From Ziziphus jujuba (taxonomy: Eukaryota > Streptophyta > Magnoliopsida > Rosales > Rhamnaceae): DNA of 64,000 nucleotides. A program made the translations under genes and the position numbers. Below the pieces are notes generated by a model. That model saw only the letters and a list, made by a program, of their open reading frames with translations, was not told where the DNA came from and did not search any database. The DNA lies in NCBI RefSeq assembly GCF_031755915.1, contig NC_083387.1, positions 7,198,501 through 7,262,500 on the forward strand. The letters run 5' to 3'. Shown in pieces: positions 11,661 through 24,449 of this stretch (position 1 is the stretch's first letter; each line of letters opens with the position of its first letter).

Positions 11661-13276
11661 AATTAAAAAAAAAGAAAAAAAATCCTAGTTGATCCAATGG
11701 ACAAAAATTATAAACAATATAATGAAATTGACAGATATAACTTAATCCAATTTCTTAAATCAATCAAATTGAATTAGATTTTAAATTTTAAAATTTAATC
11801 AGATTAAATTAATTATCGATTTTGATATTTTAAAATAATCAATCTAAACCAATTTTATCTAAAAATATATAATATGTTAAAAGTTTTTTAAGTCTTTGAA
11901 TTACTTTTTTGGAACTTGAATTATTGTCATATGAAAGTTTGGATATGTTTGCTGGTTGTTTATAATTTAGCCTATTTGGACCTTTTTCATATTATTAGTT
12001 TATGTTCTATGAAACAAAGTACTTTAATTTTGATGTTATAGTATATCTTTATTATTGATACATTGACCCAAAAGTTATGTAATCTTTTTTATTTATATTG
12101 TTGTTGAGATGCATATTGTTATTGATATGCTATGTACTTAATAGTTTTTTTTTAATGATTTATTCATATTAGAATGGATAATTATAGTTAATATTCTTTA
12201 TTTGAACAAGATTTATCAAAATTTTGACATTGAAAATCCCATTAAATTGAGTAAAAATTGGATCCAATCCAAACCGATATAAATAACCAATCAAAACTTA
12301 TTAAAGTTGGATTAGATTGGATTTAATTTTTCTTGCACAATGAATTGGATTCGACAATCCAAAAAACAACCTATATTATACCGTTTTGAATATTACCTTA
12401 ATCTATTGAATGATGAAATAAAATTGGTTTTCAAATTGGCTAAATTGATTCATTAATGAAATAAGATTAATGTTACTCTAATAAATTAGAGTAAGTAGTG
12501 GAGAATGTTAAACTCATTATAATTAAAGGAGGATTTTATTTAATAAATATAATAAAGATCTCAGTTTATTAATATAATTTTTAATATAATCTAATTTTTA
12601 AATTTCAATATTTTTAATATGATCCAATTCCAATTTTATAATATAATTTTAAATTTTAATTTTTGATATGATAAAAAAAAATCTCATATTATATTTTATA
12701 TTAAAAAATTTATTTAAATTTGACTATATATTTTGAGTATGCAATATTTCAAATTAAAAATATTAAATTTTCTATAAAACTAAAAGACCCAAATGTGTAT
12801 CACGATGGATGCTAAGATTCATTTGAAATCCACCTGGTCTAAAACAATTTAACTGCTTGTCAGAACAAAAATTTCTGCCGTATTAATCACACTTAATCAC
12901 ACAAATTAATCAACCAAACAAATAAAAAAAAAGGTCTAAATTTAGAAAATTGTTTGTGTTGGAAAAAACAAAAAAATGCGTGAACAAGATTTAGTCAATA
13001 AATGATGACACACACTGACGACAAAGAAGGGATAAAAACGCATTGAAACATACATCTAATGCAATGTACGTTAGAAACAAATTTGATTGAGATAGTAGCT
13101 GTACTGCACATAAATTTCAGCCACACAACACAGCTGATCTTTTGTGGCGCACAAAAAAAAAAGAAAAAGAAAAAGAAAAAGAAAATCTGTTCGGATGGCA
13201 TGCTGATATAATTTTGATTCTTGGATGGTATTGGTAGCTCTAACTGACTTCCTTTACCTGGTGATTGCAACCGCAT
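11661..13276. other. AT-rich spacer
   Basis: Long AT-rich stretch. No gene, RNA or clear repeat boundary found. A minus-strand open frame of 93 codons at 12995-13276 has no family resemblance and includes a low-complexity poly-Phe run, so it is not called as a gene. Confidence 0.5.
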
Positions 13277-14513
13277 ATATATCTGATATTTTTGTAGAAA
13301 TTTTAAGGGGTTTAAAAAAAAAATTAAATATTAAAGGATATAATTTTTATAATATATATTTAAATTTTTAAATTTTCATGAAATTTTTTTGTCAAAATTT
13401 GCATATCAAATATTTGTAATATGGTTAAAAAAATCTATAATATCCATTAAAAAAATTTCATAGAAAATTTTAAAATATCTATAAAATTTTTTATTTTTTA
13501 TTTTTTAAAAGTTCATAAATATTATTAATGTTTAATAAATTATTTTACCAAATTAAATTTAGTAATAGTTTTTTTTTTAATTATCTTTATTAAATTTAGT
13601 ACATTTTCTTTTTTGACTTTTTAATTATCTTTCAAATATTTAATGATATAAACAAGAAAGAGTGAATTAAATTGAATAATCTTGATAGGTTCTAATTATT
13701 GATAATATATATATATATATATATTTGCTATATATTTTATATAAGATGAATTCATTAGAATCCTATAATTATAAATTAATAGTTGATTATATAATAATAG
13801 AAAATAATAACATAAAATAATTACATGAAAGTACAATACTATGTAGAATTGATATTGATAGTATTTAAATTAATAAAATTAAGCAAATAAAAATAAAAAG
13901 ATGGTAAAATATATTATACTAAACATAAAGGACAACCACATTTAGTACAAAATTCTTATGGTTAATATATTAATAATTACATGAAAAATTATTAAAAAAA
14001 TATATCTTTTAATAATTATTTTTTACATTTCACATTTCAATATAAAAACAAATAAGAGACAAACAATTTTAAACCACCTAAGAATTCTATGAGTATTAAG
14101 ATATTTATGAAATATAATACAATTTGAATAGTTATTTTATCTTAATTAATAAACAATTTTGATCAAATATATATATATATATATATATTTTATATTTTTA
14201 TTAATAATAATTTATTTATGATCATTATAACTTACTATAAATTAAATTGATTAAAAAAATATAGTATCTATTTAATATTTTTGCAATTTTTACAATCAAT
14301 TTGATAATTGATTGATTAAATAAGCTAATTCTAAAATTTCAATAAATATTTTTATTTTTTAAAATAAATTTTCATTTTTTTTTGTGAGTTTTAGTAGATA
14401 TTCAATACTTTCTGATATATTTATAGAAATTTTCATATTTTAATATATATTTATGGAAATTTTTATAATTTGAACCTCTAATATTTCTATCAATATCAAA
14501 ATTTTGAACTTTG
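13277..14513. mobile_element. Non-autonomous hAT-like element, copy 1
   Basis: Diverged copy of the element at 42245-44101. Shared in order: a left end near TATCTGATATTT, a middle block beginning GGTTAATATATTAATAATTA (here about 13960, there about 43580), the CACATTTCACAT block, the TAAATTGATTAAAAAAATA-type block, and a right end running into TTTTGAACTT. It is shorter than copy 2 and has no coding remnant before the shared middle block. Contains (TA)n at about 13707-13724 and 14168-14188. Confidence 0.6.
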
Positions 14514-15146
14514 TATTAAATTACCTTATAATTCTGCTATTCATCAGTTTGGTTGATAATAAGTTTATTCAAGTTTATTTTTTTAAAATTATAAGTAATT
14601 TACTTATTTTATTTGTCAATGTTAGATGGCAATAGATAAAATTTATTAGATATATTAGTTAGCTTTAAATATTAAGGGAAAAAATAAAAGCTAAAGACCT
14701 AACACAATATTAAATTATGTTTCATTTTTTGTTTATGTTGTTTTTTTTTCCACCTTGCAATAATAGTTAATATAATTATTTACTTATCATAGACTAGTAT
14801 TAACAAACTATTGAAATAAACAAGCTACATATAATTTAAAAAATAAAATTGTTATCAAACAGTGCCTACCATTCAGTTTCTTCTCTTTTCATGACTGTGT
14901 ATAATTCAGCTTACTCCTGACCGTATGGTGGATATTACTGCCTTTGCTTAATTAATTTGGTGATCTTTTTTGTTTGTTTGTTTGTTTTTTTTTTGACAGT
15001 TGATTCGGGTGGTCAAAAAGGTTTTTTTTTTTTGGCTAATGAATTAACGTATATATGCTTAATTACTTACTAATTAAAACTCATGCTCTATTATTAATTA
15101 CGTCATTTATACGCCAATATTACCCGAGTACTATTAACTCGACCAC
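14514..15146. other. 5' flank of CYP82 gene 2
   Basis: AT-rich upstream region with poly(T) tracts at about 14986-14995 and 15022-15033. No gene. Confidence 0.5.
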
Positions 15147-15153
15147 TATAAAT
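15147..15153 (+). promoter_or_regulatory. TATA box of CYP82 gene 2
   Basis: TATAAAT, 62 bp before the chosen ATG at 15215. Transcription should begin about 30 bp downstream. That makes the in-frame ATG at 15152, which overlaps the TATA box, an unlikely start and supports the start at MDFSS. Confidence 0.65.
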
Positions 15154-15214
15154 GCCCATGCGGGTTACCTACTATATTCATCAGCACATCAACACCATTT
15201 CAAACAACAAAGCC

Positions 15215-17476
15215 ATGGATTTTTCTTCAGCTTTCCAACCTATTATTGCTTTTGTAGCTCTGCTACTTCTTCGAGCTTTATATAAAATTGCAGGGCATCC
15301 TAAACAAAGCAAGAAGAAGACTAAATTTCCCTTCCCGGAACCATCAGGTGCTTTACCATTCATAGGTCACCTCCATCTTCTGGGTGCTAAAAAACCAGTA
15401 GCTCGAATCCTCGGAGCCATGGCCGATAAATATGGACCGATCTTCTCACTTAGGCTCGGCCAGCAAAGAACCTTGATCGTGAGTAATTGGGAAATGGTGA
15501 AGGAATGCTTCACCACCAACGATCGGATTTTCGCAACCCGACCGGGCATAGCGGTTGGAAAATACATCGGATACAACAGCGCTAGCTTCGCACTCTCTCC
15601 TTACGGACAATACTGGAGGGACATTCGCAAAATGGCCACTCTCGAGCTCTTCTCCGCCCACCGCCTCGAGCATCTCAAACGCGTCCGCGTCTTGGAGGTT
15701 GATTCCTTCATAAAGGAATTGTTCCCTCTCTGTACGACGTCGACGAAGTCGGAGGCGGTGGTGGTGCCTCTGAGTGAGATGCTGGAGCACCTGACGTTTA
15801 ATTTGAACTTGAGGTTGATCGTCGGGAAGCGATTCTCCCAGCACATGTTCGAGGAGAAGGACAGCGAGGTGAGCCGATTCAAGAACGCTATCAAACAGGC
15901 TTTATATCTGAGTGGCGTGTTTGTTTGGTCGGATGCTATCCCTTGGCTTGAATGGTTGGATATTCATGGACATGTGAGATCTATGAAAAAGACTTCTAAG
16001 GAGATTGATGCGGTGCTTAGTAAGTGGCTGGAAGAACATAAGGAAAGAAAGAGGGCGTGTTGTGGTTCTATTGATGTTGGTGTTGAAAGAGATCTCATGG
16101 ATGTCATGCTTTCCACACTTTCTGATGAAGACCTTAAGTCTGCTGGATTTTCCCTTGATACTGTTATCAAAGCCACCTCTCTGGTATGTAATAACTTTCA
16201 ATGCCTTGTTAATCATTTAAAAATATATATATATATATATATATATATTTTAAAAAATGAGATATAAATTTTATCATTGGTTAAACAAAAATGTATAATT
16301 AATTAAAAACAGGGATAGACATCCGCATTCCTCATTTTTATGTATAATTTTATTATTTATCATTATTGATTTTGATTATTGCAAAATAACTATTAATATA
16401 AAATTGTTATTGATTGTATTAATTATATATTAACTTTATATTTTAAAAAATTAATTTCAAAAATAAACTTTATTTGATAATTGTAAAATTGATCAAATAT
16501 TTCACTGTTATAAATAATACTTATCTTTTAAATATAAAAGGTACGATGAATTCTTGTTTTTTTTTTGGCTAAAAGTTTATATGAAAATCATCAAATATAT
16601 GTATGTTAAATTTAATATATTATTTATTTAAAAAAATCAATATATTATTTCATATTACTAGAAAATGAATAAAAAGGCATCTATCTTATATATATATATA
16701 TTTTTTTTTGGCTTAAACATCTATTTGATATTTTCAAATTTTCGATAAGGTACAAATTTATGAGTGTAATTTTACTCGTACTCTGCCATAGTTTCGTTTG
16801 TGTTTTTTTTTTTGAAATATTTTTTCGTTTGTCTTTTTGTTGGCAGATTCTTTTACTTACAGGAACAGAGAGCACAGCTGTCACGCTAACGTGGACCCTG
16901 TCATTACTACTAAACAACCCGAAAGCTCTAAAAGCGGCCCAAGAAGAGATGGATACCCACGTTGGACGAAATAGATGGGTTGACGAATCAGATATTCCCA
17001 AACTACACTACCTCCAAGCCGTTCTCAAAGAATCGTTAAGAGTAAACCCAACGGGTCCAGTTACCGGGCCTCGTGAGGCAATGGAAGATTGCTACATCGC
17101 CAACCAGTTCGTCCCAAAAGGCACACGCCTAACAGTCAACATATGGAAATTGCACAGAGACCCGCGAATTTGGTCCGACCCATGTGAGTTCCGACCCGAA
17201 AGGTTCTTGACGACCCATGCGGATGTGGGTTTTAAGGGTCAGAATTTCGAATACATGCCATTTAGTTTGGGTAGGAGATCTTGCCCGGCTACGACTCTTG
17301 GTTTGACAGTGGTTCAGTCGGTGCTGGCTCGGTTGATTCAGGGGTTTGATATGAGAACCAAAGATGGTGAGCCGGTTGATATGAGTGAAGGATTAGGCAT
17401 TGCCTTGCCTAAAGCTACACCATTGGAAGCTGTTCTCTCCCCTCGCCTTCCTCTTGAGCTCTATGAATCACTTTGA
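15215..17476 (+). CDS. Cytochrome P450, CYP82 family (cluster gene 2)
   Basis: ER-anchored mono-oxygenase; substrate unknown. Exon 1 is 15215-16183 (323 codons) and exon 2 is 16847-17476, giving 532 aa. The phase-0 intron of 663 bp holds a (TA)n run at about 16222-16248. Visible parts: N-terminal anchor, hinge FPFPEPSGALPFIGHLH, C-helix WRDIRK, I-helix TGTEST (328-333), K-helix ESLR (385-388), PERF (440-443) and heme loop FSLGRRSCPA with Cys469. Two departures from consensus are seen: the residue two after the heme Cys is Ala471 rather than the usual Gly, and the I-helix reads T-G-T-E-S-T instead of A-G-x-D-T-T. Both are conservative and occur occasionally in functional P450s, so the gene is probably active. 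Exon 1 is notably GC-richer than its surroundings and than the other copies. The start was chosen from TATA spacing. Confidence 0.93.
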
Positions 17477-17607
17477 AGCTGGGAGAGTATAATAATATTG
17501 GGTATTTAGAGTATGTTAATTTTATATATGCTTGATTTGGGATTGGATTGGAAGCAAAATAGAGCCATAATATATAGAATTTGTATGTACGTAATATAGT
17601 ATAGTGG

Positions 17608-17685
17608 TTGAATAATTTACCGAGTAAGGTTGTGGAAATGAATATCTTGAATAATTTATGGAGTATGGTTTTGGAAATGAATATC
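17608..17685. repeat. Two 39-bp tandem repeats in the 3' flank of CYP82 gene 2
   Basis: Units 17608-17646 and 17647-17685 both begin TTGAATAATTTA and end GGAAATGAATATC, differing at about five positions. They lie 130 bp after the stop codon and may be within the 3' UTR. Confidence 0.8.
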
Positions 17686-19780
17686 TAATATAATATCCAA
17701 AATGACCATATATATACGTAGCTAATGTACCTGTCGTCTTAATAGATGGTAAATATATTGTATTTGATTTTTTAATATAAACTTGAGTTATCAGTATCAA
17801 ATGTTGAATTCTAAATGTGCTAAATATCTTAATCTAAATATAAATAATAAATGAGACCCTACGTATTTATAAAAGTAATTGAAACAAAATAAAAATTATT
17901 AAAATAATAACACCTCTATATAAGTATCCCAGATTCCCAGTTTCGATTTTCATATCCGCAGGTTTTAATTAATGAATTTCCTTTTCAGGCAAATATGTAT
18001 ACAAATTTGATAATAAACATATATATAGATCAACTTGTAATTTTATCAGAAAAAACAATAGAGCAAATCACACCAAATTATTTGTCAAATGATGTAGTTT
18101 TATATTAATTAATTGAAAATTCATGTTAGGATGTAACTTTTAAATGGAGAAACAAAATTCAATCGCCCATGCCAATTGAAATTTTTTATGTAATTTGGAA
18201 AATAAGTCGATACTTCGAGCATTCTGTAAAAAAATAATAATGAAAATGTTGTCTAGCATTTCGTAATAATAACTTTCACATCATTTGGAGAATTTCTTCA
18301 AAAATAAAAAATAATAATAATAAGCAATGATCGAGAAATCTTACACAAGAAAAAAAAAATAATATTAATTCCACTATAATTTATATTATTAAAAATATAT
18401 AAAATATATTTGGCATGAACATAAAAACAAACCATGTTTTGACATGAGTACAACATGTGCTCAGCACGTGCAGGGCAACGGACATATATATGCTTGGATC
18501 CACAGTAAAAACTAATTGGATCGATATAAACACAATGCAGAAAAATGAATAAATAGATACAAACATAACACGAATACAGATGAACCAACTTTCAATAGGC
18601 CAAGTGAGCACGGCACGTTTCATTTTACATCTCTAAGTATAAACTAAATATTAATAAGCTAGTGATAGTCTTTTTAAGTACAAAGATATTATATCATATT
18701 GGTGAAGAATATTATTTTTCCTTTTGCCTAGAAAATATTTTTAAATTAACCTATTTTTCAAGAACTTCCATGTACCGGCGACAAACTGATTAGAACGTGA
18801 ACTATCAAGAATTTTATCCCACTTCGCTCGTGTACTCTATTAAACTTTATTATTTGTCTAAAAAAAAAAAGAAAATAATTAGTAAATTTAGACATTAATG
18901 ATAGGCACCTTTTTCTCAAATAATGCTATTTATTATCATGGATGATAGAGCGACCTTATAATTTACATATAAGATGGAAATTTACTTAAATATCAATAAA
19001 AAATTTAACTTTTTCTTTAATATTTTTTTAATATTAAAAAATTAAAAAAAAAGCCACTATTTAGTAATTGTCACATTAACAATGAATTTCACTATTGACA
19101 ATCATAAATGATAAGAAATAGATTACTCTATTTTAATTTGGATAATTGTTAAAAAAATAAAACAGTGATTTTTAACTCATAGGCAAATTATTGATCTGAC
19201 TTATCTATATGATGTATATATAAGATGGGAAACAATATGCCTAAACAAGTTTCCATCCACAATAACAAGATAAATTCATGATCTTCCATATATTAGCCAA
19301 AATTTAACGATTGATTTATTCCTTAGCCACCCCAAATAAATTACAGCAAGAGCATCATATGCTTTACTCTCACAGAGCCTTCGGGAATACCAAGTCTAAG
19401 GTCTCAAATGATATTTTGTTTGATAAACAACCTAATGTTACTTTATTTTTGTTAAATTTTTCAACATAAAAAATGAGACTAATTATTAGTAAACTGCTAT
19501 AAAATAATGGAGCCAAATAAAAAAAAAAAACTGTTATAAAAATCTAATTTTTAAAAAAATAATATCGAACGAAAAACAATTAATTTTTTAAAAAATAATA
19601 TCGAACGAAAAACTATGTTAGATTAGAATTCACAATCTTAGCCGGCTAGTAAATGTTTGGGTCAATGCCCATGCCTAAGTACAACTAGAGGACAAAAGAC
19701 AATCCACTGGATTAAGGAATTAAAACGTAAGTGGGATGTCACATTATAAGTTATTATTAAAAGGTTAATTTTTTATTTTT
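17686..19780. other. AT-rich spacer
   Basis: No gene recognised. A small 38-bp tandem repeat lies near 19537-19614, where the block AATAATATCGAACGAAAAAC occurs twice. Short minus-strand open frames around 18298-18623 are low-complexity and overlap one another, and are not called. Confidence 0.5.
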
Positions 19781-20345
19781 TTTTTGAAAAAAGTAATATT
19801 TTATTGATTAAGCAACAATTTTACATAAATCATCCTCCATTAAAGAAACAAGCCACTCTGGACCTGATTCCATCAATGAATTAAAACCAGAAAAACAAAG
19901 AGCATTCCAAGCTATCATATGTGCAACTTGGTTTACAACTTTTGGAACATGACTACGCAAAACAAAACCCTTATCAGTCATAATTTGCTCAATCTCCTCA
20001 ACTACAAAAAACATCAATAACTAAAAAATTTGAATCATTATGCAAAAGGCCTATAGATTGCAAAAAACCACATTCTAATCCAATATGAAAAAGTCTAGAT
20101 TGAGAACTAAAAAGTAAACCTTGTCGAGTAACTAAAGCTAAGCCGATAGCCATGAAAAATGATTTGAAAAATTCCATGTTGCAGCAGCCATTAATAATCC
20201 AGCATCATTCCTTATCGCCGCTTCAATTTCGTTTCGACAATCATCTTTATCTATAGCAGTATCAATATTAATCTTACAAAAACTAATTCTAGGAGGAGTT
20301 CAAAAGTGCACTTCACCATCACTATTGTACACTTTTTCCCTTTTA
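19781..20345 (-). mobile_element. LINE remnant: RNase H end with A-tail
   Basis: Read on the minus strand, the segment gives the C-terminal RNase H-like domain of a plant non-LTR retrotransposon, broken by stops. Seen are PPRISFCKINIDTA (near 20300), an internal stretch ending in a stop, then HVPKVVNQVAHMIAWNAL and a terminal WLVSLMEDDLCKIVA (open at 20017-19808). A poly(T) tract on the plus strand at 19781-19795 corresponds to the element's 3' A-tail. Only the last 550 bp or so are left. Homology call rests on the N-xx-AH spacing and typical RNase H opening K-I-N-x-D. Confidence 0.65.
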
Positions 20346-22252
20346 TTAGCTTCTTGAGAAGAAAGATAAAGAACTGCCGACAATTGAAGCAATAGATTAA
20401 TATTATCACCATGTACCAATATATTACGGAATATATATATACATATTGTTTTGCTTCAACGCATTATGGAATAACTTTTATACTTAGTAATAATTATTAT
20501 TATTATTATTATTTTTGCTTCCATATACTTTGTAATAAATTAAACACAACTAGCATCATCTGTAATATTCCTTCAATTAAACAATTAACAAAAAAGTTAC
20601 TAAATAATGGCCATCCAAATATGGTATTAATTAGAAAAACACATGGCTATTGTATTAACAACAACAATATATCATGTTAAATCATATTAATATTGTATTA
20701 TATTATATTTATGTGAAATTTAGTTAATCTAAATATGACTTAATAAGTTTTCATATAAAAATAAATAAATTTGAATTTATTTATTAAATTATTTTAAAAT
20801 TTATCACATGATATATTAACTCATAAAAAATATATATAAATTTAAAATTTAAAATTTAACATTTAACTTAATGTTCAAATAATAAAATAAATTATTTTAA
20901 AATCTCACAAAAAATTTTATTTGTTTTAGATTTTTTTAAAATTAAACTAAAAATAACTAAATTAATACGTATTTAATAAATAATTTTATTATTATAAAAT
21001 TTTTATAATATGAATCTAATATATATATTAGATGATACTATATAAACTTAATATAATATCATAATTTAAACATGTAAATGATCGTACAGATTCAAGCAAT
21101 ATTATCGTATATGATAACATTTTGCTGGATTTAAGCTGTTGGCTTGCGTGCAACCCTGCCAGTCAAGAGTGAAGACAGCTAATAAATAAGATTTGAATTT
21201 GAAAAATTAATATTTCTAAAAAACGTGGGATACATGCTAGCCATACACGTGTTTTTCTCTGATTAAATATCGCAGTTTTTAGATAATGATTACCTTTTTT
21301 TCCTTTTTTTTGTTTTTTTTGTTGTTGCTGTTGTTGTTGTCTTTTATACATGTTCGAATCCAAAACCTAGATGTATTCGAGCTAAACTAATGAATTTAGG
21401 TTTCGAAAAAGATTTTGATTCAAGATTTGGTTATGGAATTTCTACTTTCCAAATTTTTAAGAAAAATTATGAATATATAGAAAGTTATAATTACTTTGAA
21501 AATATATTTCAAAACATAAAAGAGATCTAATAAAGCAAAAAAAAAAAAAAAAAGATTTGAATTTTTGCATATATGGATCCATAAAATAAAAAATAAACAA
21601 TAATAATAAAATACTCTTAAAACACGTGGGTTATATGGTAGCTGTAGTTGACGTGTTCTTCCCGACTTTTTTTCTCATGAAAGGATCATAGTCCTTTATA
21701 AACAACGTACGTAATGGTGACGTTTTTGTTTTTTTTGTTTTTTGTTTTTTGTTTTTTTTTTTTTGGGTTTTCTTTTTCAGAGATCCATAATTTATTTTAA
21801 AAAGTGTCGGATTTCATTCAGCCCACAGCCAAACTTTGAATACTAATTAGGCGGCAAATATGTTTCCACTTTCCGTCATAAAATGTAAAAACTGTGAATA
21901 TTACCTTAATTAATAGAAAAATATTATTTATTATTATAAATGAATGATTATTAAAAAAATTTATATATCAAATAATAATTTAAATAATCATTATTAAAAA
22001 TTTATTTTTAAAATTTTAATATAAAAATAATAAAATTAAATATTTCAAATTAAAATTTATCATATAAACTACTAATAATCATTAATGTTCATAAATAGTA
22101 AAATTTTAATTAATATAATTTTAAAATAAAATTTAAAAGTTAATTAGGAAAGTAGCAATCATTTGCATTTTCAGCCTCAATAGACTTTCCAATATATATC
22201 TATAATGCTAAAACCATATGCATATATCCATAATTAAGGAATTATGGATCCT
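20346..22252. other. AT-rich spacer and 5' flank of CYP82 gene 3
   Basis: No gene recognised. Poly(T) with interspersed G at 21725-21765, poly(A) at 21537-21554. Confidence 0.5.
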
Positions 22253-22260
22253 TATATAAA
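22253..22260 (+). promoter_or_regulatory. TATA box candidate very close to the CYP82 gene 3 start codon
   Basis: TATATAAA ends 30 bp before the ATG at 22291. If used with normal spacing, the mRNA leader would be only a few bases. A weaker TATA-like run lies about 60 bp further upstream (22191-22203) and may be the real one. Confidence 0.45.
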
Positions 22261-22290
22261 GACCGGAAATTTTGCTTGAATCTCAAAAAA

Positions 22291-24091
22291 ATGGAAACTT
22301 TTTCCCTCCTGAAAGCAATAGCAGCAATTTGCTTTGCTTTTATTCTTCTTCGAAAAATATGCCCAATCAGCCCCCACCACCACAACAAAATAAAGAAGAA
22401 GAAAGAATTGCCTGAACCAGAGGGTGCCTGGCCATTAATAGGTCACCTTCACCGTCTCAGCCGCAGTCAAATACCAGTTTGTCGAGCTCTAGGAGCCATT
22501 GCCGACAAACATGGCCCAATCTTCACAATTAAGCTTGGAAGAAAACGAGCAATAGTTGTGAGCTGCTGGGAAGCTGTTAAGGATTGCTTTTGTACCAATG
22601 ACAAAGCTTTCTTAACTCGTCCTACTTCTGCAGCCTCAAGATACATGGGTTATGGTAATGCCATTTTCGGTATGAGTCCTTATGGACCATATTGGCACCA
22701 TATTCGCAAAATAGCCCACCTTGAGCTCCTATCCAATCGACGCCTTGAGATGCTCAAGAGTGTTAGAGCTTCAGAATTGGAAACCTGCATCAAGGACTTG
22801 TACTCATTTTGTTCCGAAAACATAGCGAGTACTTCAGCTATGGTGGATATGAATTTGTGGTTTTCAACCTTGGCTCTCAACATGATGTCGCGTATGATAG
22901 CAGGGAAGCGATACAGCAGCAATGACAACGACGAGGAATCTAAGAGATTTGTGAAAACCATCAAAGATTTCATGTATTTAGGAGGAGTACATTTGGTTTC
23001 CGATGTTGTTCCTGGGATCGAGTGGTTAGATTTGCAAGGGCATATAAGGTTTATGAAGCATAATGGTAAGGAATTGGACTATTTCATGAGTAGTTGGCTT
23101 GAAGAGCATCTTCAAAACAGGGAACGGCAGGGTCTGCTTAAAGAAGACAGAGACCTCATTGACACAATGCTTTCGTTGTTCGCTCATGATGATTCCATTT
23201 ATGGACACAAAGCTGAAACCGTCATCAAAGCCACAGCGGCGGTATGTCAATTTCCAAGCTATACATAAATTATTCACATAAATATGTTAATACATTTTAT
23301 AATTATAATAATTTTTTTTCTATATATTAGACATTTAACATCCAATTACATATAATTTCGGTTATATAATTCATAAGTTACATTATATAATTCATGAATT
23401 ACATGAAATATATTATAAATCATTAACTATATATATATATATATGCACGTGCATACAGAATCTTGTAATAGGTGGCGCAGATACCACATATTTGACTTTA
23501 ACATGGGCACTTTCGCTGCTACTAAACCATGTTGAAGCACTAAAGGCTGCACAAGAAGAGCTAGACATTCAAGTTGGAAAAGGAAGGTGGGTGGAAGAAT
23601 CCGATATCAAGAATTTGGTATACCTCCGAGCAATTGTCAAGGAAACATTACGACTATACCCCTCAGGTCCACTTGTAGCACCACGTGAAGCCATGGAAGA
23701 TTGTTACGTGGCTGGTTATCAGATCCCAAGAGGAACAAGATTGCTAGTCAATATATGGAAGCTACATCGCGATCCTCGAGTTTGGATAGACCCTCTCGAG
23801 TTCAAGCCAGAAAGATTTATCAGCGGAGACAATGCAAGATTAGATGTAAGAGGTCATAATTTCGAGTACATTCCCTTCAGCTCTGGAAGAAGATCATGCC
23901 CTGGGATATCTTCTGCCATGCAAATCATATGCTTAACTCTGGCTCGTGTTCTTCAGGGCTTCAATTTGGCTACACCGACCAATGAACCAGTAGACATGAG
24001 TGAAGGCTTAGGCCTAACCATGCCTAAAGCAACACCTTTACAAGTCTGCCTTAGCCTGCGCCTTCCAAATGTACTTTATCAAGCCCCTTGA
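22291..24091 (+). CDS. Cytochrome P450, CYP82 family (cluster gene 3)
   Basis: ER-anchored mono-oxygenase; substrate unknown. Exon 1 is 22291-23241 (317 codons) and exon 2 is 23459-24091, giving 527 aa. The phase-0 intron of 217 bp carries a TA repeat near its 3' end. Visible parts: N-terminal anchor followed by a basic stretch with a His cluster (HHHNKIKKKK), hinge LPEPEGAWPLIGHLH, C-helix WHHIRK (Arg replaced by His at the second position), I-helix GGADTT (321-326), K-helix ETLR (379-382), PERF and heme loop FSSGRRSCPG with Cys464. All catalytic residues are present. Strong resemblance to gene 4 (shared SAASRYxGYGNAxFG, EESKRF, SSWLEEHLQNR and SCPGISSAMQ) shows that these two are the youngest pair. 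The start is the first ATG; the frame extends only a few codons upstream without an ATG. Confidence 0.94.
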
Positions 24092-24449
24092 TTAAATGGG
24101 GAAAAACGTTGCTTAACCTACTAAGCATTCTAATATGTGTCCCATTTCATCCTTGGATTGTATTGTCCAAGAAATAATAATTACCTTTGGATTAATATGA
24201 CAAGAAAAAAGAAAAAAATTAATAATAATCTTTTGATTAAGGCTCTGCCCCAAGGAAAGCAAAATTCATACACCCAAATCTATGTTCACCTACTAAAGTT
24301 CATTTAGCCCCAGTATTTAGTTATGTCTAAGGATTCAAAATTTGACAAGAATAAATCAAGAATAATTATTATTTCTCAGAATGATTAATTAATTTCTTCC
24401 CTAATTAAATAAATCAAGAACAATCATTACAACATACAGCATGCCCTCC

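Noticed and set aside
15152..15214. Upstream in-frame ATG of CYP82 gene 2 adding 21 residues
   Set aside because: It overlaps the TATA box, and the added residues are not hydrophobic anchor sequence. MDFSS gives the normal family start.
15446..15894. Long antisense open frames inside CYP82 gene 2 exon 1
   Set aside because: Shadow frames of a GC-rich coding exon; no family resemblance.
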